From positions 21,278 to 85,277 of the forward strand of contig CAYSPJ010000005.1 of NCBI GenBank assembly GCA_964432875.1: 64,000 bases of DNA. Reading direction: 5' to 3'. A program made the translations under genes and the position numbers. This DNA comes from JACJYE01 sp964432875 (GTDB lineage Bacteria > Bacteroidota > Bacteroidia > Chitinophagales > Saprospiraceae). Under the pieces are notes generated by a model that was not told the DNA's origin, did no database searches, and saw only the letters and a list, made by a program, of their open reading frames with translations. Positions 32,240 to 40,275 of this stretch are shown here, piece after piece (the first letter of the stretch is position 1; every line of letters begins with the position of its first letter).

Positions 32240-34909
32240 ATGCGCTTCATCCTTTTCCTGATCAGCTCCTACCTCCTGTTTAGCGCCCCGGCGGCCGGGC
32301 CGCTCCGCCTGGCGCCGCCGCCGGGGGGGAGCAGTATCCGTACCGACAATAGTATAGGGGTTGAAGAGCTGGTGCAGGATATTTTTGTCAGGGGGGCTTG
32401 CATCAATATTTCCAATATCAATGCCATTGGGGACAAGCGCGGCATCGGATACTTTGAAAATGGCGGAGAAAGCATTGGGATGAGCCGGGGTATCATCCTT
32501 TCCACTGGCCCCAACGCCCATGCCGAGGGGCCCAATGACGTAACGGATAAAAGCGGCAACTTCTTCAACGATTCAGGCGATACTGATCTCAATCTGCTCG
32601 CCACTGGCGCGGTAAAAGACGCCGTCGGCATTTCTTTTGACTTCATGCCGCTGGATTCCATCGTCACCTTCCGCTACGTCTTTGCTTCTGAAGAATACTG
32701 TGAGTTTGTCGGCAGTATCTACAATGACGTTTTCGGCTTCTTCATCCGCGGGCCGGGCATCAGCGGCCCCTTTCCCAATGGTGGTGCCAATGTAGCTCTC
32801 ATCCCTGGTTCCAACGACTATGTGAGCATCAACTCCATCAATCATCTACAAAACAAGAGTTTTTATATCCATAACGAATTGCCCGCCGATGCCCAAACCT
32901 GCAACCTGGCTCAGTATCAGTCCAACTACCATCAGGAGGTCCAATACGACGGCTTCACCCGCGTACTCACCGCCGTATTGCGCCTAATCCCTTGCCAGAC
33001 CTACCAGATCCGGCTGGTGGTGGCCGATGTAGGCGATAACTTTTATGACTCTGCTGTATTTCTGGAAGCCGAGAGCTTCAACCTGGGGGGAGAGGTGATC
33101 GTAGAGCCCCGCCCGGGGCGGTCACCAGAAGAGCCTGCTTATGAGGGGTGTGAGGATAATTATTTCATCTTCAGGCGCAAGCCCGGCAGTAGCAATAGTT
33201 TCCCCCAGACGGTACACTTCAATATTTTGCCCCACAGCACCGCCGAGGAGGGGATTGATTATGCACCCCTGCCGCGCTCTATCACCATCCCTGCCAATGC
33301 TTCCTTAGCCCGCCTACCCATCCAGATTTTCAATGACGGCATAACTGAGCCCATTGAGCACATCAGCCTGGAGTTGGACTTCCCCTGCGGCTGTTATACG
33401 GATTCCACCCGCATGTACATTAGTGATAGCCCCATGCTCTTGGTCGATCTGCCAGATTTGGCCATCTGCGAAAACAGCAGCAATTTCCTCCGGCCACAGG
33501 TGCAGGGAGGCATAGCCGACTATACTTATGAATGGAGCGATGGCAGTACGGACGACCAACTGCTGGTTTCTCCTGGAGGCCCGGAGCTGTACTCCGTCAC
33601 CGTGCACGATGCCTGCGGCAATAGCGCTATGGACAGCGCCCGCTTGTTTCTGGTAGCCCCTCCTACGGCAACCCTCAGTGGGCAGGCTGTTATTTGCGAA
33701 GGGGATACGGCGTTTTTCCCCTTAGTGCTCAGCGGCACTCCGCCCTGGCAGCTCAACTATAGCATTGATGGCCTGCCTCAGCCTCCGCTGGTAGATATCT
33801 GGAGCGCAGATTACGCCTTGGCGGCTAGTTTATCCGGCACTTATGAACTTGTAGCGGTCCGCGATGCGGCTTGCGAAGGCCTGGCACAGGGCAGCGCTGA
33901 GGTAGAAATACTGGCCATACAGGCCGCCGTCACGATTCAACACCCGGCCTGCTTTGGGGGCAGCGATGGCAGCATCAGGGTCAACCTGAGCGGTGGCACC
34001 CCGCCTTTTTCATATTATTGGGCCAATGGTTTTGGTGCCGAGCTTGATCTGAGCGGCCTGCCTGCCGGCCTTTACTATCTGGTGGTCAACGATGCGGCCG
34101 GCTGCCAAAAACAGTTGGCCATCGAGTTGAGCGCCCCGCTCCCTTTATCAGAGGTGAAGCCAGATTGTGAACGGCTTAGCGCCGGGGAATTGAAATTGGA
34201 TATTAGTGGCGGCACGCCGCCCTACCTCTACTCCATTGACGGCCAAAACTTCTACGGGGAGGATTTCCTCTACGGGCTTCCCGGCGGTGATGCTTATACC
34301 CTCACCATCCTGGATGCTGCTGGTTGTACTTATGAACAAGCCTTTATCATGCCGGTGGCTTATCAGCAGATTGTGGATTTCCCCCGGGTACAGGAATTTA
34401 AAATTGGGCGCCAGTACCGACTGGAGCCCCGGCTCAACATCCCCGAATCCCTGATTGCCAATCTGCGCTGGACTCCCGCGGCCGGCCTGAGCTGCGTGGA
34501 CTGCCTCTACCCCGAAATCACCGCTTCTGAACCAATGGTTTACACTATTCGGATTACCGATATTTTCGGGTGCTCCAGCGAAGCAAGCACGGCCATCCGC
34601 ATCAGCGACGAGGTAGATATCTATATCCCCAATGCTTTTTCCCCGAATGGCGACCAGCACAACGACCGCTTCACCATCTATGCCAATACGCTGCAAGTTG
34701 GGCGTATTAAGCGGTTCCTGGTTTTTGACCGCTGGGGCGGGCTCTTGTACCAAAAAGACAACTTTCTGCCCAATGATGAAACCGCCGGCTGGGATGGCAC
34801 TGCCCGGGGCAAGCTGCTCGACCCTGGCATCTACATATATATGGTGGAAGCAGTGCTTTTATCTGGCAAGGAGCAATTGGTCAGTGGCCAGGTGATGCTG
34901 CTTCGGTAA
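32240..34909 (+). CDS. Large secreted adhesin-like protein: choice-of-anchor L, SprB-like repeats, gliding-motility C-terminal domain
   Basis: 889 aa. Signal 1-20. Residues about 35-275: choice-of-anchor L domain (VEELVQDIFVRGACINISNI, GIGYFENG, GIILSTGPNAHAEGPN, FRYVFASEEYCEFVGS.YNDVFGFFI, YDGFTRVLTA). Residues about 300-395: Calx-beta-like (VHFNILPHSTAEEGIDYAPLPRSITIPANAS). Residues 400-560: PKD/Ig-like. Residues about 565-710: two SprB-like repeats (IQHPACFGGSDGSIRVNLSGGTPPFSYYW; LDISGGTPPYLYSIDGQNF). The last about 90: the gliding-motility-associated C-terminal domain, IYIPNAFSPNGDQHNDRFTI then FDRWGGLLYQK, a T9SS type B signal. It is probably exported through the T9SS to the surface and used in adhesion or gliding. 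It stands upstream of a small membrane protein gene (25-base gap). Confidence 0.9.
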   Translation: MRFILFLISSYLLFSAPAAGPLRLAPPPGGSSIRTDNSIGVEELVQDIFVRGACINISNINAIGDKRGIGYFENGGESIGMSRGIILSTGPNAHAEGPNDVTDKSGNFFNDSGDTDLNLLATGAVKDAVGISFDFMPLDSIVTFRYVFASEEYCEFVGSIYNDVFGFFIRGPGISGPFPNGGANVALIPGSNDYVSINSINHLQNKSFYIHNELPADAQTCNLAQYQSNYHQEVQYDGFTRVLTAVLRLIPCQTYQIRLVVADVGDNFYDSAVFLEAESFNLGGEVIVEPRPGRSPEEPAYEGCEDNYFIFRRKPGSSNSFPQTVHFNILPHSTAEEGIDYAPLPRSITIPANASLARLPIQIFNDGITEPIEHISLELDFPCGCYTDSTRMYISDSPMLLVDLPDLAICENSSNFLRPQVQGGIADYTYEWSDGSTDDQLLVSPGGPELYSVTVHDACGNSAMDSARLFLVAPPTATLSGQAVICEGDTAFFPLVLSGTPPWQLNYSIDGLPQPPLVDIWSADYALAASLSGTYELVAVRDAACEGLAQGSAEVEILAIQAAVTIQHPACFGGSDGSIRVNLSGGTPPFSYYWANGFGAELDLSGLPAGLYYLVVNDAAGCQKQLAIELSAPLPLSEVKPDCERLSAGELKLDISGGTPPYLYSIDGQNFYGEDFLYGLPGGDAYTLTILDAAGCTYEQAFIMPVAYQQIVDFPRVQEFKIGRQYRLEPRLNIPESLIANLRWTPAAGLSCVDCLYPEITASEPMVYTIRITDIFGCSSEASTAIRISDEVDIYIPNAFSPNGDQHNDRFTIYANTLQVGRIKRFLVFDRWGGLLYQKDNFLPNDETAGWDGTARGKLLDPGIYIYMVEAVLLSGKEQLVSGQVMLLR

Positions 34910-34934
34910 CGCTTCATCAAAACGGCAATCGAAT

Positions 34935-35342
34935 ATGGCCATTCGCGACATAGACAGCATTATCAAGCACCTGGAAGGCAATGCCGCCGATGAGCTTTCC
35001 TACCTCGAATCGGTGGGGGTTGAATATTTCACCACCGAGCAGCTGCTGCGGCTGCGTGGGCAGTGGGAAGTGAAAAACCATCTCTTTTACTATTTCCAGC
35101 GTTTACTCCTGCGCATCGTAGCCTATTCGCCGGTTTGGATCGCGGGCTGGTTTTTACTGGAGTGGATCAAGTGGCATTTTCTGGCGCTGCTCTCGTTAGC
35201 ATTATTTCCCCTTTCTTTTGTCGTCTTCTTTGCGGGCTTGGCTTTCATGCATACTTTTTTTAAAGGCAAAGGGCATCTCAGCCGCGTGGGGGAGATGATT
35301 GGTGAAGAATTGGAGCGGAGGAGAAAGAGGACTAAGCGCTGA
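34935..35342 (+). CDS. Small two-helix membrane protein
   Basis: 135 aa, unrecognised. Soluble N-terminal about 55 residues (IDSIIKHLEGNAADELSYLESVGVEYFTTEQLLRLRGQWEVKNH), then two hydrophobic helices (IVAYSPVWIAGWFLLEWI and FLALLSLALFPLSFVVFFAGLAFMHTFF), then a Lys/Arg-rich tail (ELERRRKRTKR). No signal peptide; both termini are probably cytosolic. It follows the large adhesin by 25 bases in the same direction, so it may be co-transcribed, though no functional link is visible. Confidence 0.7.
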   Translation: MAIRDIDSIIKHLEGNAADELSYLESVGVEYFTTEQLLRLRGQWEVKNHLFYYFQRLLLRIVAYSPVWIAGWFLLEWIKWHFLALLSLALFPLSFVVFFAGLAFMHTFFKGKGHLSRVGEMIGEELERRRKRTKR

Positions 35343-35527
35343 CTTTTCACATCCGTTTTCCTAGGCCAAAACGGCACATAGGACCAGCGGGCTTTCAAAA
35401 GACAGATTTAAATCTTCACCCGAGATACAGGCAAAGCTGATTTTCTATAAATTTAATGCTAAAAGCTTGTTTAGGTTTTAAAAACAAGACCTGTACAAGC
35501 GTTAAGTTTTGTAAAAACCAGCTTTCA

Positions 35528-36433
35528 ATGATCAGGCATTTATCTTTCCTATTAGCGCTTTTAGGGCCCCAGCTTGCCGGAGCGCAAAAGTTGGATACTC
35601 TGAATATCCCTGGCGCTGCAGTAAGCTTTGAGCTAGCTTACATCCCGGCAGGCGAGCTGCTCCTGGAGGACGGCAGCGGAGGTTCGGCTGCGCTACAACT
35701 GAGCGCCTTCTGGATGGGGGTGCGCGAGCTCACCTACGACGAGTATGCGCTCTTTCAGCAAGGGGCCGTTATCAGGCAAGACGGGGAGGCTACCCAGGTA
35801 GATGCAGTGAGCGGGCCCTCCACGCCCTATCTGGATTTTACCTATGGCATGGGTACCGCTGGGGGCTTTCCCGCTGTGAGCATGACGCAACAGGCCGCCT
35901 TGCGCTACTGCTATTGGCTATACCAAAAGACGGGGCAGTTTTTCCGATTGCCTACGGAGGCAGAATGGGCTTATGCCTGCCAGGCTGGTCAGGATTGGCA
36001 GCCGGAAAGGTTGCGGGATTATGCCTGGCATGACGGCAATAGCATGGGCAAATACCATAAAACCGGTGAAAAGCACCCCAATCCCTGGGGGTTGTACGAT
36101 ATGCTGGGCAATGTGGCAGAATGGACCTTGGATGATTATCGGGAAGACTATCTGGCAGCTATCGGGGCCGTGATGGACAATCCCTGGCTCCGGCCGGAAA
36201 GGCGCCATTCGCGCACCGTCAAAGGCGGTTCGTTCGATAGCAGCGCAGCAGATTGCCATTGCATGGCCCGCCTCAAATCCCAGCCGCGCTGGCAGGCCCG
36301 CGACCCTCAAATACCTAAGAGCGTCTGGTGGAACACCGACTCGCCCTTCGTCGGCTTCCGCCTCCTGCGGCCGGTTCAGCAACCGGAAGCGGAAGAGGTA
36401 GAGGCTTTTTTCAGAGCAGCCATCAGGGATTAG
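35528..36433 (+). CDS. Exported SUMF1/formylglycine-generating-enzyme-fold protein
   Basis: 301 aa from ATG 35528; the frame opens at 35456 but the signal peptide starts here (IRHLSFLLALLGPQLAGA-Q). SUMF1-type fold: ELAYIPAGELLLEDG, FWMGVRELTYDEYALF, PAVSMTQQAALRYCYWLYQKTGQFFRLPTEAEWAYACQAG, NPWGLYDMLGNVAEWTLDDY, VKGGSF and SPFVGFRLLRP. True FGEs use two Cys after GGS; here the first position is Ser (GGSFDSSAADC) and only the second Cys appears retained, so sulfatase activation is doubtful. No sulfatase gene is seen nearby. Such proteins often bind or modify other proteins at the surface. It heads a plus-strand group with the Gfo/Idh/MocA gene. Confidence 0.85.
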   Translation: MIRHLSFLLALLGPQLAGAQKLDTLNIPGAAVSFELAYIPAGELLLEDGSGGSAALQLSAFWMGVRELTYDEYALFQQGAVIRQDGEATQVDAVSGPSTPYLDFTYGMGTAGGFPAVSMTQQAALRYCYWLYQKTGQFFRLPTEAEWAYACQAGQDWQPERLRDYAWHDGNSMGKYHKTGEKHPNPWGLYDMLGNVAEWTLDDYREDYLAAIGAVMDNPWLRPERRHSRTVKGGSFDSSAADCHCMARLKSQPRWQARDPQIPKSVWWNTDSPFVGFRLLRPVQQPEAEEVEAFFRAAIRD

Positions 36434-36550
36434 CTGGGGAGAGGAGGCTTGGTGCCATTTCGATCGTGCAAATAAGCCGGCTTTCAAGGTCAAATAAACC
36501 CCAATGATTTTAGCACGGGCAAGCAATTTACTCATTCAATTCAAATAGGT

Positions 36551-37867
36551 ATGAAAAAACTCAATCGAAGGGACTTTGTCAAGCGCTCGGGCTTGGCGGC
36601 GGGGGGCGTTTTGCTGAGCCCTGCAATACTATCAGCTAAGGCTTATGCAGAAGGCAGCGATGTCATCCGGGTTGGGCTGGTGGGCTGTGGTGGTAGAGGG
36701 ACCGGGGCGGCGGTGCAAGCTATCATGAGCGGGCAGAACGTGCGCCTCACCGCTATGGCAGACGCCTTTCGCGACAACCTGGACAGCAGCTACCGCCAGA
36801 TTCAGGGCGAACTGGCAGATAACGAGGTGCCGGCCGATCGGCTGGCGGTTCCGGAGGAGCACAAATTCTCGGGCTTCGAGGGGTATGAGCAGGTCTTGCC
36901 GCTCTGTGATGTCGTCATTCTGGCAGCCCCTCCCGGATTTCGGCCTCTGCACTTTGCCGCCGCCGTGAAGGCTGGCAAACACGTTTTTATGGAAAAGCCC
37001 GTGGCGGTTGATTCGCCAGGCGTGCGGCAAGTACTGGCGGCGGCCGAAGCGGCCCAGCAGAAAAAACTCAATGTAGTGGTAGGCCTGCAGCGCCGTTACG
37101 AGACACAATACCTCAAATGGATGGAACTGCTGCAGGAAGGTGCCATCGGCGATATCGTCACGGCCCAGGTCTATTGGAACAGCAGCGGCGTGTGGGTGCG
37201 CGAGCGGAAACCCGGCCAAACGGAGATGGAATACCAGATGCGCAACTGGTACTACTTCAATTGGCTCTGTGGCGACCATATCAACGAGCAACACATCCAC
37301 AATCTCGATGTGGGCAACTGGGCGAAGCAGGCTTACCCTGTCAAAGCGCATGGCATGGGGGGGCGGCAGGTGCGCACGGGCAAAGACCATGGCGAGATAT
37401 ACGATCACCATTTCGTGGAGTATGAATACGCCGATGGCAGCCGCATGTTTAGCCAATGCCGCCATATTGAGGGTACAAACTATCGCGTCACCGAATCTTT
37501 CCAGGGCACCAATGGCAGCGCTCCGGCACCTGGCATCATCCTCACCCGCAAAGGCTTCCGCTTGCTTGACCACGACGCCCGGCGCGACCCCAACCCCTAT
37601 CAGGTGGAACAGGACGTGCTCTTCGCTGCCGTAGCAAAGGGGGAGTACCGCTTTGCCGATGCGGAAAATGCGGCTAAAAGCACGCTAACTGCGCTCATGG
37701 GGCGCATGGCTACCTATTCTGGGCAGGTCATCGGATGGGATACTGCCCTGAATTCACCACTCAGCCTCATGCCTCAGCGCTTTGCCTGGGATGCTCCGCC
37801 TCCCGTACTGCCTGATGAACAGGGACGGTATCCCATTGCAATTCCGGGGGTGACCAAGGTGCTTTAG
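36551..37867 (+). CDS. Tat-exported Gfo/Idh/MocA-family oxidoreductase
   Basis: 438 aa. N-terminal Tat signal (LNRRDFVKRSGLAAGGVLLSPAILSAKAYA). Rossmann NAD(P)-binding IRVGLVGCGGRGTGAAVQAIM at about residues 38-58, then CDVVILAAPPGFRPLHFAAAVKAGKHVFMEKPVAVDSPGV, with the family EKP Lys. The catalytic-domain pattern WLCGDHINEQHIHNLDVGNW supplies the likely Asp/His pair. Known members oxidise or reduce sugars or act as hydrolases in the periplasm. The substrate cannot be read from sequence. The NTF2-like gene starts 50 bases downstream, so both are probably one unit with sugar turnover as the theme. Confidence 0.9.
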   Translation: MKKLNRRDFVKRSGLAAGGVLLSPAILSAKAYAEGSDVIRVGLVGCGGRGTGAAVQAIMSGQNVRLTAMADAFRDNLDSSYRQIQGELADNEVPADRLAVPEEHKFSGFEGYEQVLPLCDVVILAAPPGFRPLHFAAAVKAGKHVFMEKPVAVDSPGVRQVLAAAEAAQQKKLNVVVGLQRRYETQYLKWMELLQEGAIGDIVTAQVYWNSSGVWVRERKPGQTEMEYQMRNWYYFNWLCGDHINEQHIHNLDVGNWAKQAYPVKAHGMGGRQVRTGKDHGEIYDHHFVEYEYADGSRMFSQCRHIEGTNYRVTESFQGTNGSAPAPGIILTRKGFRLLDHDARRDPNPYQVEQDVLFAAVAKGEYRFADAENAAKSTLTALMGRMATYSGQVIGWDTALNSPLSLMPQRFAWDAPPPVLPDEQGRYPIAIPGVTKVL

Positions 37868-37917
37868 TTAACTTGAAAGAGGAGTGCAAAAAGTTGTCAA
37901 AGAACAAAAATAATACT

Positions 37918-38346
37918 ATGATCCGACTATGGTTGCTGATTAGCTTGTGTTTGGGCGGGGGCTTAGTGCCCGCCCAGGCGCAAGATTGTGAAGCAGAAGT
38001 ATTGGCTTTGCACCACCAGAAGTTTGAATGGATGGTACAAACGCAAACCGACTCTCTGGCGCTGCTGCTGGACGAGCGCCTGGCTTACATCCACTCTAAT
38101 GGCTGGAAAGAAAGCAAGGCTGAAGTGCTCGAAAACCTGGTTAACGGCAAGCTGAGCTATCGCGAGGTGCAGGTACAGGAGGCTTCGGCCCGCTGTTATG
38201 GCTCGAGCGCCATCATCACTGGCAAGGGCTTATTCAAAGTCGCCCTTGAAGGGAAACCCCTGGATATCCAGTTGTATTACACCGAAGTTTACGTGCGCTG
38301 GGGGCAGGGCTGGAGGCTGGCTAGCCGGCATGCTTGCCGGATTTGA
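37918..38346 (+). CDS. Exported NTF2-like (DUF4440-type) protein
   Basis: 142 aa from ATG 37918 (a TTG start 45 bases earlier lacks a signal peptide). Signal peptide (LLISLCLGGGLVPAQA-Q) followed by one NTF2-like cone domain: ALHHQKFEWMVQTQTDSLALLLDERLAYIHSNGWKESKAEVLENLVNGKLSYREVQVQ, then GSSAIITGKGLFKVALEGKPLDIQLYYTEVYVRWGQGWRLASRHA. This is the DUF4440/SnoaL-like layout with the typical end WRLxSRH. Such pockets bind small hydrophobic or sugar ligands. Location is periplasmic; it follows the Gfo/Idh/MocA gene. Confidence 0.85.
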   Translation: MIRLWLLISLCLGGGLVPAQAQDCEAEVLALHHQKFEWMVQTQTDSLALLLDERLAYIHSNGWKESKAEVLENLVNGKLSYREVQVQEASARCYGSSAIITGKGLFKVALEGKPLDIQLYYTEVYVRWGQGWRLASRHACRI

Positions 38347-38401
38347 CTGCTTATCATGCGGGAGATGGCCTCCGAAATTGCCAGCCTGCCTAGCTTGCTG
38401 C

Positions 38402-38611
38402 TCAGCCCTGCCGCTGCTGGGCCATTTTGCGGATGATGAGCAGCATTAATACGACGATGATGAGGAAGGGCAGCCAGCTTCCAATTTCGTAGCCGACGCG
38501 GTACCCAAAGGTAGACGTGTCTTGGGCTTCTTCTTGGGCCAACAACGGCCAGGCCGGCCCCATTGACAGGGCGATCACCCCTATAAAGCGTGAAAAGTTT
38601 GTCTTGCTCAT
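38402..38611 (-). CDS. Small exported membrane protein
   Basis: 69 aa from ATG 38611; a longer frame to 38656 overlaps the divergent gene and the promoter. Signal-like N-terminus (FIGVIALSMGPAWPLLAQEEAQ), a short Ser/Thr/Tyr-containing stretch, then one TM helix (WLPFLIIVVLMLLII) and RKMAQQRQG. Its length and layout recall single-TM accessory proteins in Bacteroidota, but no family is recognised. It has a perfect -7 box just upstream. Confidence 0.6.
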   Translation of the reverse strand: MSKTNFSRFIGVIALSMGPAWPLLAQEEAQDTSTFGYRVGYEIGSWLPFLIIVVLMLLIIRKMAQQRQG

Positions 38612-38622
38612 AAAATATGGCG

Positions 38623-38641
38623 TATCTTTAGCACAAAGATA
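38623..38641. promoter_or_regulatory. Overlapping divergent promoter
   Basis: Minus strand -7 box TATCTTTG at 38634-38641 (exact) serves the small membrane gene. Plus strand TATCTTTA at 38623-38630 (one mismatch) faces the 7TM gene at 38656. The two start sites would lie within a few bases of each other. Confidence 0.45.
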
Positions 38642-38655
38642 AACAAGCGGGGCCA

Positions 38656-39456
38656 ATGGTAGATTTTTTAGACCTCGGCGAAAAGAGCATCTTTTTCTTT
38701 CTGCTGATTTTTGTCTTAGGGGCAGTGGCCGCTCAATGTCTGACTATTGGGGGGCTGTTCTTTTTTAAGCGCTCGGGCGACTACCGGGCCAATGTCTGTT
38801 TTGGCTTGCTGCTCATCCTGTTCGGCCTGACGCTCTTGCACAATATCCTTTATTTTGCCGGGGCCTACGAGCAATTTCCACGGCTCAAATTCTTACCCTT
38901 CTACTATACGCTTGCTTTCCCCTCCCTGCTGTTCTTCCACGTCAAGCTCAGCTTATACCCCTCCTATCATTTGCGGTTTTCTGATGCCAAGCACTTTCTG
39001 TTGCCAGGGCTGCAATTCCTGTTTTTTCTAGTTCTCTTCCTGTTGCCCGTGAGCATTAAGAGCCAGTGGGACCGCAATTTTTACAATCCCTTCTACGGTG
39101 CTTTTGAACAGGTATTGTACTTATCTCTTTTCCTGGCCTATCTTTATTTTTCGCACCGCTACGTGCGCCAGCGCCGCTTGGCGCTGGGCGGGCGCTATAA
39201 ATTAAAGCGGGAGTTGAAAAAGGTATTATATGAGCGGGCGCTCATCCGGATTTTATTCCAATTGTTCGTCATCCATGCCCTTTTTATCCTTACGGATTTC
39301 ATCTGCTATGAGTTTCTGGGGATTAACCTACGCGCGGTGAGGCTCTATGTTGCCTTGGGCATGCTTTCTTTTGCCGCGCTGGGCATCTGGCTGGGCACTT
39401 ACGGTTTCCAGGTGCTGTTTTGGGGGAGGAAAGTATTTGGAAATTCGCCGACGTAA
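38656..39456 (+). CDS. Orphan seven-helix membrane protein resembling AraC-regulator sensor halves
   Basis: 266 aa. About seven hydrophobic helices: FFFLLIFVLGAVAAQCLTIGGLFFF, CFGLLLILFGLTLLHNILYF, LPFYYTLAFPSLLFFHVKL, FLLPGLQFLFFLVLFLLPV, YLSLFLAYLYFSHRYV, ILFQLFVIHALFILTDFI and LYVALGMLSFAALGIWLGTYGF. The order (LLILFGLTLLHNILYFAG, then LPFYYTLAFPSLLFFHVK) matches the N-terminal membrane half of Bacteroidota 7TM-AraC regulators, but the DNA-binding HTH pair is absent and the protein ends soon after the last helix. It may be a stand-alone sensor or a truncated regulator. Its stop abuts the stop of the convergent gene with no gap. Confidence 0.7.
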   Translation: MVDFLDLGEKSIFFFLLIFVLGAVAAQCLTIGGLFFFKRSGDYRANVCFGLLLILFGLTLLHNILYFAGAYEQFPRLKFLPFYYTLAFPSLLFFHVKLSLYPSYHLRFSDAKHFLLPGLQFLFFLVLFLLPVSIKSQWDRNFYNPFYGAFEQVLYLSLFLAYLYFSHRYVRQRRLALGGRYKLKRELKKVLYERALIRILFQLFVIHALFILTDFICYEFLGINLRAVRLYVALGMLSFAALGIWLGTYGFQVLFWGRKVFGNSPT

Positions 39457-40104
39457 TTAATCCTTTTGCTTAAAATCTCCACGTTTCCAGGCGTCGAAAA
39501 ATTGTTTCCAAGCCACCGGGCTGAAGATGTTCATGGGCGGTTGCTGGCCGATATGGTAATATTGCCGAGACTGCTGGCGGAGGTAGAAATCCGCATTTTC
39601 ATTGCCATCAGTCCCTACTTCATTGCGCATGCGGCGCAGGGCATCATTAGCGAGGTTGCGGGTTGCCCTGTCCTGGAGTTCAGGGGTGACATCCATAGCC
39701 AGGAATTCAAGCTTGAAGTGGTCGCGGCTGGGCCAAGGGAAAACGACAGTCTCCGGGAGGTTGATGACATCCTGGGTCATGAGTTGGATAATGGAGTAGC
39801 GGTCGTCCTTCAAATCCGAGGGTATTTTGTATTCCACGGTTTTATAACCGATAGCTGAGAAGACAATGATATCGCCTTTTTCCACTACGATGGAGAAGAA
39901 GCCCCGCAGGTCGGAATAAGTGCCTCGCCCTTTGTCTTTGACCAGGATATTGGTATACGGTACGGGATATAGCTGCTCATCGGAGCCATCGAGCACCATT
40001 CCGGTGAATTGGATCAGTTTGCCATCACTATCAATCTGTGCCGAGGCAGCGATAGCGCCGAGCAGGATCAGCAAAATGGAAAAAATGCGAAGCGTCATAG
40101 TCAT
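39457..40104 (-). CDS. Exported carboxypeptidase-regulatory-like domain protein
   Basis: 215 aa. Signal 1-22 (ILLILLGAIAASA-Q). Residues about 30-105 form a CarboxypepD_reg-like Ig fold: QFTGMVLDGSDEQLYPVPYTNILVKDKGRGTYSDLRGFFSIVVEKGDIIVFSAIGYKTVEYKIP, the plug-like module seen at the start of SusC/TonB receptors but here as a single small protein. The rest is a charged helical tail (LEFLAMDVTPELQDRATRNLANDALRRMR) and a short C-terminus. It probably acts in the periplasm or on the outer-membrane inner face; no TonB barrel follows. Confidence 0.8.
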   Translation of the reverse strand: MTMTLRIFSILLILLGAIAASAQIDSDGKLIQFTGMVLDGSDEQLYPVPYTNILVKDKGRGTYSDLRGFFSIVVEKGDIIVFSAIGYKTVEYKIPSDLKDDRYSIIQLMTQDVINLPETVVFPWPSRDHFKLEFLAMDVTPELQDRATRNLANDALRRMRNEVGTDGNENADFYLRQQSRQYYHIGQQPPMNIFSPVAWKQFFDAWKRGDFKQKD

Positions 40105-40275
40105 TCAGATTTTACAGCATCAACGTCAGGCCGGGGCGTTTACATCTAGCTTTACAATTAGACCAACATTTAACAATAAAAGTTTGTTGGCCGGCCATAA
40201 AGGTAGCAAAATTGTAAGATAGCGCTGGCCATCGGCGATGGATAACCACCCGGGCTGCGCTAGCCCGGCCTGTGC

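Noticed and set aside
36632..37573. 313-codon minus-strand ORF
   Set aside because: Antisense of the Gfo/Idh/MocA gene, which has clear Rossmann and EKP motifs.
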